Source: Vacuolonema iberomarrocanum LEGE 07170 (GTDB taxonomy: Bacteria > Cyanobacteriota > Cyanobacteriia > Elainellales > Elainellaceae). From it: DNA of 64,000 nt. The stretch lies in contig JADEXA010000001.1 of NCBI GenBank assembly GCA_015207365.1, positions 124,001 to 188,000 of the forward strand. The letters are read 5' to 3'. The position numbers were made by a program, and so were the translations under genes. The first letter of the stretch is position 1, and each line of letters opens with the position of its first letter. The notes under the pieces were generated by a model. It had not been told where the DNA came from. It searched no databases and worked only from the letters and a program-made list of their open reading frames with translations. Shown one piece after another: positions 51,596 through 62,285 of this stretch.

Positions 51596-52876
51596 ATGAA
51601 TGACACGCAAGTGCGTGGCACCGCTTCGGATGCCACAAAAATTTTAGGCTTGCCTGCAGAGCAGGGTCGTTGGCTATTGATACCCCTTGGTATTACGGTG
51701 CTTTTGTGTCTGGGTACGGTTTATTCCTGGAGTATTTTTCGAACCCCTCTTGAAGAACTGCTTGGCATTAGCGCAACCGAAAGTTTGCTGCCATTTACAA
51801 CCTTGCTCGTGGTGTTTGCCGTGTTGATGCCCATCACTGGCTTCTATATCGATCGCTTTGGTGCCCGCGTGGTAACAGCGGTTGGTGGGGTCATCATGGG
51901 CTTGGGCTATATCTTGTCGAGCTTTGCTGGAAACATTACAACCCTCGTCCTTACCTATGGGGTCATGGCTGGAATTGGGGTGGGCATTGCTTATGGTGTG
52001 CCGCTGGCCGTAGTCGCGCGGTGGTTCCCCGAACGCAAGGGGCTAGCCGTTGGGCTGACGGTTGTTGGGTTTGGGTTATCTCCTCTTATTACTGCGCCCA
52101 TTGCCCGCAACCTGATTGCCTCTAGAGGCGTGATGCCTACATTCATTACCTTGGGAATGGCCTTTACGCTTATTATTCTGGTCATTTCTTTGACGATGAA
52201 AATGCCACCCGCCCAATGGCAGCCTGCCGGACAAGAACCACCTCACGCAGATTCAACAGGTTCCTCCGAGAGCACCCCACTCTTTCAGAGCCGTTCTTTC
52301 TATGGACTGTGGTTTTGCTATGTCATTGGTACCTTTGTTGGTTTGGCCTCCATTGGCATTGCCAGCCCAGTTGCTCAGGAAATTATTAACCTCGACCCCA
52401 ATACAGCCGCTCTGAGTGTGTCTCTGTTCGCCATTTTCAATGGCTTGGGTCGCCCATTTTTCGGCTGGTTTACCGATCGCTTCAATGCTCGCACAGCGGC
52501 GATCGCGTCCTACGTGCTGATCATCATCGGCTCCATCATGATGCTGAATGCCAGCGCCGGACAAACGGCCAGCTACCTCATTGCTTTCTGTCTATTTACC
52601 TTCGCCCTAGGAGGTTGGTTGGCGATCGCCCCCACTGCGACGCTGATGCTCTTTCCAGCTAAAGACTATGCCAAAAACTATGGCATCGTGTTTACCGCCT
52701 TTGGTGTCGGAGCACTTCTGGGAACCCTGCTGGCAGGACGATTGCGAGATCTGGTAGGAAGCTATACCGCTTTCTTCTATCCCACAATGGCATTGGCTGC
52801 CGTGGGCGTTGTGCTTGCCATCTTCATGCTCAAGAAAAACTCGGCTACATCGTTGAGCCAGGAATTCAATAGCTAG
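51596..52876 (+). CDS. OFA-family MFS transporter
   Basis: A 426-residue twelve-helix major-facilitator protein of the oxalate/formate-antiporter family. Family features are LGTVYSWSIFRTPLEELLGI near 45, ITGFYIDRFGARVVTAVGGV, GIAYGVPLAVVARWFPERKG and LGRPFFGWFTDRFNARTAAI. OFA carriers exchange small carboxylates such as oxalate, formate, lactate or pyruvate. The N- and C-termini are short and cytoplasmic. It stands alone. The precise substrate is unknown. Confidence 0.9.
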   Translation: MNDTQVRGTASDATKILGLPAEQGRWLLIPLGITVLLCLGTVYSWSIFRTPLEELLGISATESLLPFTTLLVVFAVLMPITGFYIDRFGARVVTAVGGVIMGLGYILSSFAGNITTLVLTYGVMAGIGVGIAYGVPLAVVARWFPERKGLAVGLTVVGFGLSPLITAPIARNLIASRGVMPTFITLGMAFTLIILVISLTMKMPPAQWQPAGQEPPHADSTGSSESTPLFQSRSFYGLWFCYVIGTFVGLASIGIASPVAQEIINLDPNTAALSVSLFAIFNGLGRPFFGWFTDRFNARTAAIASYVLIIIGSIMMLNASAGQTASYLIAFCLFTFALGGWLAIAPTATLMLFPAKDYAKNYGIVFTAFGVGALLGTLLAGRLRDLVGSYTAFFYPTMALAAVGVVLAIFMLKKNSATSLSQEFNS

Positions 52877-53087
52877 TCTGCCATTCAGCCACTTCAATCA
52901 AATTACGACGAGCAGAGGCGAACATTCAGCGTCTCTGCTCGTCTTTGTATGGAGCTGATAGGCAGATTCTATCGCCTGGCAGGGCTTGGTCTCCGGGGTA
53001 GGAGTACACACTCCGTAATAGGATGTATAGGCGCGTATCTCATATTCACACTCAGAATTCGTATGCAGTTTTTGGGAGGCACAAACT

Positions 53088-54269
53088 GTGAGCCAATCCA
53101 TTAAGAACATCGCGCCCCATGGCGGAGAACTGATAAATCGTATTTGTACTGACGAGCAGCGGCAGGAGTTTTTGGATAAAGCCGATCACCTGCCCCGCGT
53201 CACGCTGGATGAACGCGCCGTTTCCGACTTGGTCATGATTGCGATCGGTGGCTTTAGCCCGCTGACGGGATTTATGAACCAGGCCGACTATAAAGGTGCT
53301 GTCGACAACATGCGTCTGGAAAATGGCTTGCCCTGGGCGGTTCCTGTGACGCTGTCCGTTAGCAAGGAAACAGCCGATGCACTGAAGGAAGGGGCGCTGA
53401 TCCGCCTGGATGATGCATCAGGAACCTTCGTTGGCGTCATGGAGCTTCAACAGAAGTTTACCTACGACAAGATCCATGAAGCGCTGCATGTTTATCGTAC
53501 AAACGAAGAGAAGCACCCCGGCGTTGCCGTGGTCTACAGTCAGGGCGAAGTTAATTTGGCAGGGCCCGTTTGGTTGTTGAAGCGGGAAGCCGACCCCCGT
53601 TTCCCGGCCTATCAAATCGATCCGGCAGAATCTCGGGCATTGTTCCGCGAAAAGGAATGGAAAACTGTGGTCGGTTTCCAAACTCGCAACCCCATTCACC
53701 GGGCCCATGAGTACATCATCAAATGTGCGCTGGAAATTGTAGATGGGCTGTTTCTCCATCCGCTAGTGGGTGCCACGAAGAAAGATGACATCCCCGCTGA
53801 TGTGCGGATGCGGTGCTACGAAATCATGCGCGATCACTACTTCCCCCACGATCGCGTCGTCCTCGCCATCAACCCCTCTGCCATGCGCTACGCAGGCCCT
53901 CGTGAAGCCATCTTCCATGCCCTCATTCGCAAGAACTATGGTTGCACCCACTTTATTGTTGGGCGCGACCATGCAGGTGTAGGTGACTACTACGGCACCT
54001 ACGATGCTCAATACATTTTTGATGAATTTGAGCCCGGGGAATTGGACATCACGCCTTTGAAGTTTGAGCACGCCTTCTTCTGCAAGCGCACGCAGCAGAT
54101 GGCAACCACCAAGACCAGCCCCAGTCTGCCCGAAGAGCGGGTTCACCTTTCTGGCACAAAGGTACGGGAAATGCTGCGTCGCGGTGAGCTGCCCCCGCCA
54201 GAGTTCTCTCGCCCCCAGGTTGCAGCCGAGCTAGCAAAAGCCATGCAAATCCCGGTTGAATCGCGCTAA
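53088..54269 (+). CDS. sat: Sulfate adenylyltransferase (ATP sulfurylase)
   Basis: A 393-residue enzyme that makes adenosine 5'-phosphosulfate from sulfate and ATP, the first step of sulfate assimilation. The active-site motifs [11 protein letters not shown] near 200 and [17 protein letters not shown] near 290 are intact, and [13 protein letters not shown] and [20 protein letters not shown] follow. The start is a GTG at 53088 with GGGAGG eight bases before it; no better ATG exists. It is the monofunctional type without an APS kinase domain. A bidirectional terminator follows. Confidence 0.95.
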   Translation: MSQSIKNIAPHGGELINRICTDEQRQEFLDKADHLPRVTLDERAVSDLVMIAIGGFSPLTGFMNQADYKGAVDNMRLENGLPWAVPVTLSVSKETADALKEGALIRLDDASGTFVGVMELQQKFTYDKIHEALHVYRTNEEKHPGVAVVYSQGEVNLAGPVWLLKREADPRFPAYQIDPAESRALFREKEWKTVVGFQTRNPIHRAHEYIIKCALEIVDGLFLHPLVGATKKDDIPADVRMRCYEIMRDHYFPHDRVVLAINPSAMRYAGPREAIFHALIRKNYGCTHFIVGRDHAGVGDYYGTYDAQYIFDEFEPGELDITPLKFEHAFFCKRTQQMATTKTSPSLPEERVHLSGTKVREMLRRGELPPPEFSRPQVAAELAKAMQIPVESR

Positions 54270-54305
54270 ACGCTGCAATTTTGTAAGGGTTTAGAATGAC
54301 CTCCA

Positions 54306-54342
54306 AAAGATCTCCAACTTCTTCAAGAAGTTGGAGATCTTT
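54306..54342. terminator. Bidirectional terminator between sat and GT4 genes
   Basis: AAAGATCTCCAACTTCTT pairs perfectly with AAGAAGTTGGAGATCTTT around one C, with A/T runs on both ends. It lies between convergent genes. Confidence 0.85.
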
Positions 54343-54353
54343 ATTGCTTCTAG

Positions 54354-55502
54354 CTAAAACGCAACTTGATGCAACAATTCGGCGGTTTGGTAAGCCGTTT
54401 TCTGCCAGCTAAAGCGCTGAACCCTTGCCAAGCCCGCTTGCTGCCGGTTTTCGCGCAGAGCCGTATCGGTCGCGATCGCCCCCATCGCCTCGGCCAGATC
54501 CTCTACATTTTCAGGATCGATGAGGAGCGCCGCATCTCCGGCAACCTCCGGCAGTGCAGACCGATTCGATGTAATCACAGGGGTTCCACAGGCCATTGCT
54601 TCTAGCACCGGAAGCCCAAACCCTTCCCACAGGCTAGGAAAAACCAGGGCGATCGCTCCGCCCAAAATCTCTGGCAAGTCTGCATAGGCTGCATAACCTA
54701 CAAACTTCACCCGTTCTGCAACACCCAACGCTGACGCCTTTGCCCGCAGCTCTGGAGTGCGGCGCGGATCTTCAGGGCCAACAAACCACAGTTCGGTGTC
54801 GTTGGTTTTGAGAGAAATCTGGGCAAATGCATCGAGAATTCGCTCCATGTTTTTGTGTGGATCGGGACGCCCCAACACCACAAAATAATTTTGCTTGGGA
54901 TAATTCAACCAACGAAAATGCTCGGCATCATAGGCTAGGGGGATGGGCGTAATCTTGCGCGCCGGAATTCCAAAAAACTCGACGATTTCATCCGCTGTTG
55001 CCTGAGAGTTACAAACAATATGCTGGGCTTCGCGGAGAACTTGCGGGACATAAAATTTGGCGTAGAGGGTGAGGGGCGATCGCCAGTTGGGAAATCGTAG
55101 CGGAATCAAATCATGCACCATCACCACCGATCGACAGCCCACCCCCAAGGGGGCTTCAGGTGCAGGGGAGAAAATTAACCCCGACCGCTTGGCCTGAGTG
55201 CGAGCCTTTTTACAAAACTGAGATAAGCGAAATTGTGTCCAAACGAGTCGCCCCAAATGTCCCTTCTTCCCAGCTTCTGCGCTGTAGTCAGCCGGAATTT
55301 CCAGCCAATGATTGTCGGTCAAGCGATCGTGAAAGCGTTCTGGAGAGAGCTTCTGGGGACGAAAGAAGGTTGCGCCAGTGATGGGTAGATTCTGGGCCAA
55401 ATTCACAGCATAGTTAGCAATCCCTGTTGGCTTATTTCCCGCAACAGCCAAACTGAAGAATAATTGATCATCAAAATTAAATTGCTTCAAGCAAACACCC
55501 AT
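54354..55502 (-). CDS. Glycosyltransferase family 4 protein
   Basis: A 382-residue GT-B-fold glycosyltransferase. The N-terminal part has [20 protein letters not shown] and [15 protein letters not shown]; the C-terminal GT1/GT4 domain has [59 protein letters not shown] and [20 protein letters not shown]. The EGFGLPVLE motif is the donor-binding Glu pair. It probably adds a sugar to surface polysaccharide or a lipid carrier. It is convergent with sat. Confidence 0.92.
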   Translation of the reverse strand: MGVCLKQFNFDDQLFFSLAVAGNKPTGIANYAVNLAQNLPITGATFFRPQKLSPERFHDRLTDNHWLEIPADYSAEAGKKGHLGRLVWTQFRLSQFCKKARTQAKRSGLIFSPAPEAPLGVGCRSVVMVHDLIPLRFPNWRSPLTLYAKFYVPQVLREAQHIVCNSQATADEIVEFFGIPARKITPIPLAYDAEHFRWLNYPKQNYFVVLGRPDPHKNMERILDAFAQISLKTNDTELWFVGPEDPRRTPELRAKASALGVAERVKFVGYAAYADLPEILGGAIALVFPSLWEGFGLPVLEAMACGTPVITSNRSALPEVAGDAALLIDPENVEDLAEAMGAIATDTALRENRQQAGLARVQRFSWQKTAYQTAELLHQVAF

Positions 55503-55614
55503 CCTCTACTCGTGCCGTTTCTCATGCGATCGCCCAACCGCAGCAGCACCCTGATAAAGCCTGGTCAGGCAGAGAGAATGATACGATCGGTTTCGTTGCA
55601 ATTTCAAGGCTGGC

Positions 55615-56262
55615 ATGATTACCGTAGCACTGCCCAAAGGAAGTTTATTGAAGGGAAGCATTGAGTTACTGAAATCCGTGGGTTTGGATTTCAGCGATTT
55701 TCTGGATCCTTCGGTGCGACAACTCGAAATTCTCGATCGCAGCCAGCAGGCAAAAGGATTGCTGGTGCGAAACTATGACGTGCCGGTCTATGTGGAGTAT
55801 GGGCAGGCCCAGTTGGGCATGATTGGCTACGATGTGCTGCGAGAGAAGCGCCCTCGTGTTGCCCATTTGGCAGACCTGGGCTTTGGCGGATGCCGCATGT
55901 CTATTGCCGTACAAGCGACGAGTCCCTACCGTTCTGTCCTCGACCTGCCACCCCACTGCCGCGTTGCCTCCAAGTTTGTCAACTGCGCCCACGACTACTT
56001 TCAAAGTATTGACCTGCCTGTGCAGATTGTCCCCTTGTATGGCTCCGTGGAACTGGGACCCATTACAGGTATGTCAGAGGCGATCGTCGATCTGGTTGCC
56101 ACCGGCCGTACGCTGAAGGAAAACAACCTGGTCGAAATCGAAACGCTGTTTGAGACCACCGCCCGGCTCGTCGCCCATCCACTCAGCTACCGCATCAACG
56201 AAGATGGGTTGAAGGACTTGGTAGACGTGCTACGGGCAAGCGCCCTGGCTCAAGCCGCCTAA
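55615..56262 (+). CDS. hisG: ATP phosphoribosyltransferase, short form
   Basis: A 215-residue enzyme for the first step of histidine synthesis, joining ATP and PRPP. It is the short form, which needs the regulatory HisZ subunit encoded elsewhere. Key stretches are [55 protein letters not shown] and the PRPP-binding [20 protein letters not shown] near 155. The start at 55615 is immediately before the conserved protein. It is divergent from the GT4 gene and not in a his operon. Confidence 0.95.
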   Translation: MITVALPKGSLLKGSIELLKSVGLDFSDFLDPSVRQLEILDRSQQAKGLLVRNYDVPVYVEYGQAQLGMIGYDVLREKRPRVAHLADLGFGGCRMSIAVQATSPYRSVLDLPPHCRVASKFVNCAHDYFQSIDLPVQIVPLYGSVELGPITGMSEAIVDLVATGRTLKENNLVEIETLFETTARLVAHPLSYRINEDGLKDLVDVLRASALAQAA

Positions 56263-56284
56263 ATTTGATACCGCCTTCATAGCG

Positions 56285-57403
<1,119 letters not shown>

Positions 57404-57680
57404 CTACCTGCGTGGAATGATGGGATGCTCTGCCCTGAGCTCTGCGGATGGGTTGTCAATCACCGTTGTCGACACAGAGACCTAGACAGTAGAAATGTTG
57501 ACCTCAAAATATTCTGGGCATTGTCACCTTCGCGACAAGACGAGCCAGAGCAATGAAGTCTATTAGAAAGAAATTTATAAAACCTTAGCAAGAAACGTTC
57601 AAAATTGGCGGGAACTACGCCCAAAAATCTTCGTCTACCCTTGAAGGGCAAAAGAGCGAAAGGAAAATTCTTTTTAGAGT

Positions 57681-58139
57681 TTAAAACGCGAAATTGTCTT
57701 CATCGTCCATCCGCACATCCCAACTGGCGGAAAGAACTTCCGTCACAACCGCTTCTAGGGCTGCTGCATTCAGGCGACGGGCATTTTGTTCTTCCAGAGG
57801 ATTGGTCAGCGGAATCAGGCGCAGCTTTCGACAGTCTTGAATGAGATTGAAGCAGGGATACCCATCGGGAGACTGCCCCAGTTCCATGTAATCAAAGCTA
57901 TGGACGTTGAGATAAAGCGTGTGATTGGCAACCAGGGTTGAGCGTTGAGGATCCGCAAAAACCTCCATCACATAGCCTTCGTTCTCACTTTGCAACTCGC
58001 CGTCTTGCAGATAGCAGTAGCGGACACGACTCAAATCCGACAGCAGTCGGTGCATATCCTGTTTGCTCGCCACAATTCCTGCATCGACAAGACAAGGTGC
58101 GGGAAGAGCGGTGTTTCCAGAAAGTTGATCTGAATTCAT
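57681..58139 (-). CDS. Hypothetical protein (152 aa)
   Basis: Not recognised by name. A 152-residue soluble protein: a short polar N-terminus, then SKQDMHRLLSDLSRVRYCYL, QSENEGYVMEVFADPQRSTL, NHTLYLNVHSFDYMELGQSP and RKLRLIPLTNPLEEQNARRL; it ends with an acidic DVRMDDEDNFAF. It looks like a conserved cyanobacterial protein with an alpha/beta fold. The ATG at 58139 is preferred over an upstream TTG. The gap 57398-57680 before it shows nothing. Confidence 0.75.
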   Translation of the reverse strand: MNSDQLSGNTALPAPCLVDAGIVASKQDMHRLLSDLSRVRYCYLQDGELQSENEGYVMEVFADPQRSTLVANHTLYLNVHSFDYMELGQSPDGYPCFNLIQDCRKLRLIPLTNPLEEQNARRLNAAALEAVVTEVLSASWDVRMDDEDNFAF

Positions 58140-58567
58140 AAGACTCAAAAAATCTAAACCCTAGCAAGGCTGGCCGAACCGGAGCGTCAAAAACGAAATC
58201 ACTCCAGATGCGTTAACCACAAGACATGGCAAAACGCTTTCACTTTGTCCCCAGACAAACCAGCCTATTTAGACTGGCTTAATCTATATCTCAGACTGTT
58301 TTAGCGCCGTCTGGAATCTTCCATGAAATCTTGAGAGAACCTTACGGACTATGAACTTTTCTAACGTCGTTAAGAATTTCAGAGAGCTGGGTAGCCTAGA
58401 GGTGACATAACTCTGGCTGTTACTGAAACACTCGACTCCATAGATTCCTTGAGCAATCGCCCAAATCATCATTTCGTATCTCATGCTGCAATCTTAGCTC
58501 ACTCACGTTCTGCTTTCCGCAAAGTTGAATGAAGTCTCATTCCTAGAATTTACGAAATCTCGAATTT

Positions 58568-58599
58568 TTCTAAGGGCTGAGAATTCTAAGGGCTGAGAA
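58568..58599. repeat. Two 16-base direct repeats
   Basis: TTCTAAGGGCTGAGAA occurs twice in tandem. It lies in the 610-base gap 58140-58749 upstream of cobS, which otherwise shows no gene, RNA or riboswitch that I can recognise. Confidence 0.8.
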
Positions 58600-58749
58600 G
58601 GAAGATATACCCTCCAATTATGACGAGTTTTTGTCCGGAGGAATTCAGTATTCTAGCTGAATCTCAGACAATAAGAGTGTGATCGAGCTCACTGCTATGC
58701 TGACCGTGATGTGGTGTAAAGCATTCGAGCAGCGAGGCGAGATCGAGGA

Positions 58750-59520
58750 ATGAATACCCTAAGACGACCCCTCCACTGGATTCGGCAAGGGTTCGCAGCC
58801 GTCACATTCTATACAATTCTGCCCATTCCGCTGAGCTGGACGGCAGACTTTCCGCTCATCGCTCGCTACGCTCCCCTGGTGGGTTTGCTGCTGGCGGGGC
58901 TGTTGGCGCTTGCAGATTTAGGGCTGACGGCACTCAATATGCCGCTGCTCCCCCGCAGTGTGGGGATTGTTTTGCTATGGGTGGCACTCACGGGCGGGCT
59001 ACACCTGGATGGTGCAATGGATACGGCAGATGGCCTCTCTGCCACTGATCCCGATCGCCGTCTAGAGGTCATGAGCGACAGCCGCAGCGGCGCATTTGGG
59101 GTGATGGCTGCGATCGCCCTCCTCCTCCTCAAAATTTCGGCTCTATTCACCCTCAAAGCCAACCTGCTCTGGGTGCTGCTCCTCGCTGCTGGATGGGGAC
59201 GCTGGGGGCAACAGGTGGCGATCGCCTTCTACCCATATCTCAAACCCACGGGAAACAGCGCCTTCCACAAACAAGCCATCCGCTCCAGTTGGGACATCGT
59301 GCCTAGTCTGATGCTAATGCTGGGCATGGCGGTTCTGCCGCTGGCCTTTGACCCAACCTGGGGCTGGCTGCAAGTGGGCTTAGGCATGGGTGGAGGGGCG
59401 ATCGCCTGCCTCACAGCGATCTACTTCGGGCAACGGCTGGGGGGGCACACGGGCGACACCTACGGCGCCGTGGTCGAATGGAGCGAAGCATTGATATTGC
59501 TCTCGTTCACGCTGTTTTAG
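58750..59520 (+). CDS. cobS: Adenosylcobinamide-GDP ribazoletransferase
   Basis: A 256-residue inner-membrane enzyme that joins alpha-ribazole to adenosylcobinamide-GDP, the last step of cobalamin assembly. The signature TGGLHLDGAMDTADGLSA is at about 80, followed by RRLEVMSDSRSGAFGVMAAI, and helices continue to the C-terminus (GGHTGDTYGAVVEWSEALIL). GAGGA lies directly before the ATG. It stands alone; no cobalamin riboswitch could be recognised upstream. Confidence 0.93.
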   Translation: MNTLRRPLHWIRQGFAAVTFYTILPIPLSWTADFPLIARYAPLVGLLLAGLLALADLGLTALNMPLLPRSVGIVLLWVALTGGLHLDGAMDTADGLSATDPDRRLEVMSDSRSGAFGVMAAIALLLLKISALFTLKANLLWVLLLAAGWGRWGQQVAIAFYPYLKPTGNSAFHKQAIRSSWDIVPSLMLMLGMAVLPLAFDPTWGWLQVGLGMGGGAIACLTAIYFGQRLGGHTGDTYGAVVEWSEALILLSFTLF

Positions 59521-59620
59521 GTAAGCAGGCTAGGCATAGCTGTGTTGATTCTTGGTTCACATCCAAAGCTGACCTTTCTTCGTATTGGGGATAGCTGTGA
59601 TCATCGTGGGGGACTGACGG

Positions 59621-60646
59621 ATGCGCCGGATTTGGAAAGGGGCGATCGCTGCGACATTGACCGCTGTGTTGATTGTGGGGACGACGATGTTCTCGCAGTC
59701 AGCGACCTGGGACAACATTAAGCTGCAATACTTTTCCTGGACGCAGGTGCTTCATGACCAGACGCAGGAATTGGGTGATCTGGAGAAGCAGGATATTGAT
59801 CCGGAAGCCTATAGCCGTATTGACCTGGATGAACTGCTGGCGGGTGGCCCACCGAAAGATGGCATTCCTAGTATCGATGCGCCGCAGTTTGATACCGCTG
59901 AGACGACACCGTTTGGAGAAGACGAATGGGTTGTTGGCATGGTGGTGAATGGCGAAGCCAAAGCTTACCCCTACGGCATTTTGAACTGGCATGAAATTGT
60001 GAACGACACCATCGGCGGAGTGAATGTCAGCGTCACCTATTGCCCGTTGTGCGACACCATCATCGCGTTTGATCGGGGCGAGACGACCTTTGGGGTATCG
60101 GGCAAGCTCTACCAGAGTTGTCTGGTGATGTACGATCGCGCCGATGATAGCCTCTATGCCCAGCCCTGGGCGTTAGGTGTTGTCGGCCCAGCGGTAAACC
60201 GAGAGTTGCCGATGCTGCCTGCGGTGAAAGCGCGCCTGGGCAGCTGGCTGGCGGCTTATCCCAATAGCCAAATCCTGGGAACTGACACAGGCCATAGCCG
60301 CAACTACTTCGAATATCCCTATGGCACCTACTACACGAACGAAACGTTGGTGTTTCCGGCGCGCAACCAGCAGCAACTGGCTCACCATCCCAAGGAAATT
60401 GTGAGCTATGTGTGGGAGGCCGATGACCAAACGCCGCACAACCAGTTTTCGGGAACCAGCGCCCAGTTTGTCCATGCCGAGCTGGAAGCTGCCGGAGAGA
60501 TAATGGTCGAGTTGGGAGAAACCCCCATTCGTGCCCGCTGGGATCAGACCCTTGACACGGCGATTATCGAAACCCTGGATGGCGAAGTGGTGCCCAGTTC
60601 AACGGCCTTTGCCTTTGTCTATCCTGCCTTCTTTGGCGAAGACTAG
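59621..60646 (+). CDS. DUF3179-domain protein
   Basis: A 341-residue protein with an N-terminal membrane anchor or signal (KGAIAATLTAVLIVGTTMFS). The DUF3179 body includes AYPYGILNWHEIVNDTIGGV near 110, VSVTYCPLCDTIIAFDRGET near 130, FGVSGKLYQSCLVMYDRADD and SQILGTDTGHSRNYFEYPYG. The conserved CPLCD pair may bind metal. The family is exported in many bacteria and has no known reaction. It is followed at once by a family C hairpin. Confidence 0.88.
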   Translation: MRRIWKGAIAATLTAVLIVGTTMFSQSATWDNIKLQYFSWTQVLHDQTQELGDLEKQDIDPEAYSRIDLDELLAGGPPKDGIPSIDAPQFDTAETTPFGEDEWVVGMVVNGEAKAYPYGILNWHEIVNDTIGGVNVSVTYCPLCDTIIAFDRGETTFGVSGKLYQSCLVMYDRADDSLYAQPWALGVVGPAVNRELPMLPAVKARLGSWLAAYPNSQILGTDTGHSRNYFEYPYGTYYTNETLVFPARNQQQLAHHPKEIVSYVWEADDQTPHNQFSGTSAQFVHAELEAAGEIMVELGETPIRARWDQTLDTAIIETLDGEVVPSSTAFAFVYPAFFGED

Positions 60647-60654
60647 AGGTGCGG

Positions 60655-60699
60655 GGATGATTTTTTCAGGAGCGCAGTACGCCCCTGAAAAAATCATCC
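60655..60699. repeat. Family C hairpin, copy 2
   Basis: GGATGATTTTTTCAGG pairs with CCTGAAAAAATCATCC, extended inside by GCG/CGC after one mismatch, loop CAGTA. The tail TTGGATGCTGCAACCCC matches the copy at 39425-39479 (TTGGATTCTGCAAACCC). It starts 9 bases after the DUF3179 stop and could end that transcript. Confidence 0.85.
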
Positions 60700-60792
60700 T
60701 TGGATGCTGCAACCCCGACTAGAAAGATTGGTACGGGTAGAATAAGTGATTACCGCTAAGGGCCAAAATCCTTTAATTTACTTATTGCGACC

Positions 60793-62208
60793 ATGAAAGA
60801 ACTGGACAAGAGCATCGAAATCGGCTGGGATTTGCTGGAACAGTCAGTAATGACCTATGACGGCAAACCCATTGGCACCCTGGCTGCCTGTGGTGACTCG
60901 ATGGAGGCTTTGAACTATGACCAGTGCTTCATGCGCGATTTTGCGGTATCGGCGATCGCCTTCCTGTTGCGCGGTGAGACAGAGATTGTCCGCAATTTTC
61001 TGCTGGCGACCCTGAGGCTCCAAACCCATGAGAAGCAACTGAACTGCTTTAAACCCGGTGAGGGGCTGATGCCTGCCAGCTTTAAAGTGGTGCAGCACAA
61101 TGGCAAAGACGCACTGGAAGCCGATTTTGGGGAACGGGCGATCGCTCGTGTTACGCCCGTTGACTCTGCCTTCTGGTGGTTGATTCTGCTACGGGCTTAC
61201 ACCAACGTTACTCAGGACTGGAACTTTGCCCATCGCTCCGACGTGCAAACCGGGATTCGGCTGCTCCTCGACCTTTGCCTGCTCGCCAGGTTCGACATGT
61301 TTCCGACCATGCTGGTTCCCGATGGTTCTTTCATGATTGACCGTCGCATGGGGGTTTATGGCTATCCCCTCGACATTCAGGTGCTCTTTTTCATGGCGTT
61401 GCAATCAGCCCAAGAACTCCTGATTCCAAATGACACCAACGACGTCTACATCGATGCGGCCAAAACACGGCTATCCCATCTGACGTTTCACCTGCGGCAA
61501 TACTATTGGCTCAATTTTCCGCAGCTAAACGAAATTTATCGCTACCAATCCGAAGAGTTTGGCGATGACTCCATCAACCAATTCAATATCTATGCCGACT
61601 CCATTCCGTCCTGGCTAGAAGGGTGGTTGCGCGAAGATGGCGGGTACTTTGTTGGGAATCTAGGCCCTGCCCGGATGGATTTTCGTTGGTTGTCCCAGGG
61701 GAATTTGCTCAGTACCTTCAGCGGTTTAGCGAATGATAACCAGCAACAGGCGATTCTCAACCAACTGGAGCATCGCTGGGAAGACTTGGTCGGCGCTATG
61801 CCAATCAAAGCCTGCTTTCCTGCCCTGGAAGGCCGGGACTGGCAACTCATCACTGGGTCAGATCCCAAAAACAAGCCCTGGTCCTACCATAACGGCGGGA
61901 GCTGGCCTTTTCTGGTGTGGGCGATCGCCGCAGCGGCGATCAAGGGCAAACGCCCAGAGCTAGGACATAAGGCCGTTGAAATTGCGGCCAGTCGCCTACA
62001 GGACGATGGGTGGCCTGAATATTACGACGGTAGAACCGGGCGCTTGATGGGCCGAAAAGCCCGAAAACGTCAAACTTGGACGATCGCCGGACTGTTAGCT
62101 GCCTACGAGTTGCTCACCCATCCCGAAAAGCTGGAGATGCTATCGTTCCCAGAGCCAGCAATTTTACCCTGCACGATCGACGGGGCTTCCACTCCGTTAG
62201 TTCTTTGA
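60793..62208 (+). CDS. Alkaline/neutral invertase (GH100)
   Basis: A 471-residue intracellular enzyme that splits sucrose to glucose and fructose. GH100 motifs: YDQCFMRDFAVSAIAFLLRG near 45, NCFKPGEGLMPASFKV, the catalytic-Asp segment ARVTPVDSAFWWLILLRAYT near 120, QGNLLSTFSGLANDN and PWSYHNGGSWPFLVWAIAAA near 360. Sucrose serves as a salt-stress solute in cyanobacteria, so this enzyme probably recycles it (inference). It stands alone, convergent with the guanidine hydrolase gene. Confidence 0.93.
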   Translation: MKELDKSIEIGWDLLEQSVMTYDGKPIGTLAACGDSMEALNYDQCFMRDFAVSAIAFLLRGETEIVRNFLLATLRLQTHEKQLNCFKPGEGLMPASFKVVQHNGKDALEADFGERAIARVTPVDSAFWWLILLRAYTNVTQDWNFAHRSDVQTGIRLLLDLCLLARFDMFPTMLVPDGSFMIDRRMGVYGYPLDIQVLFFMALQSAQELLIPNDTNDVYIDAAKTRLSHLTFHLRQYYWLNFPQLNEIYRYQSEEFGDDSINQFNIYADSIPSWLEGWLREDGGYFVGNLGPARMDFRWLSQGNLLSTFSGLANDNQQQAILNQLEHRWEDLVGAMPIKACFPALEGRDWQLITGSDPKNKPWSYHNGGSWPFLVWAIAAAAIKGKRPELGHKAVEIAASRLQDDGWPEYYDGRTGRLMGRKARKRQTWTIAGLLAAYELLTHPEKLEMLSFPEPAILPCTIDGASTPLVL

Positions 62209-62285
62209 GCATCTGCAACGGTGAGTCTCGTTCGTCTAGCAATGGTTTCAGCCGTCCCTCTTAGGCAATCAAACCGCACATGCTC

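Noticed and set aside
58140..58749. Possible cobalamin riboswitch before cobS
   Set aside because: No B12-box-like sequence or long folded leader could be recognised; only a 16-base tandem repeat is present.
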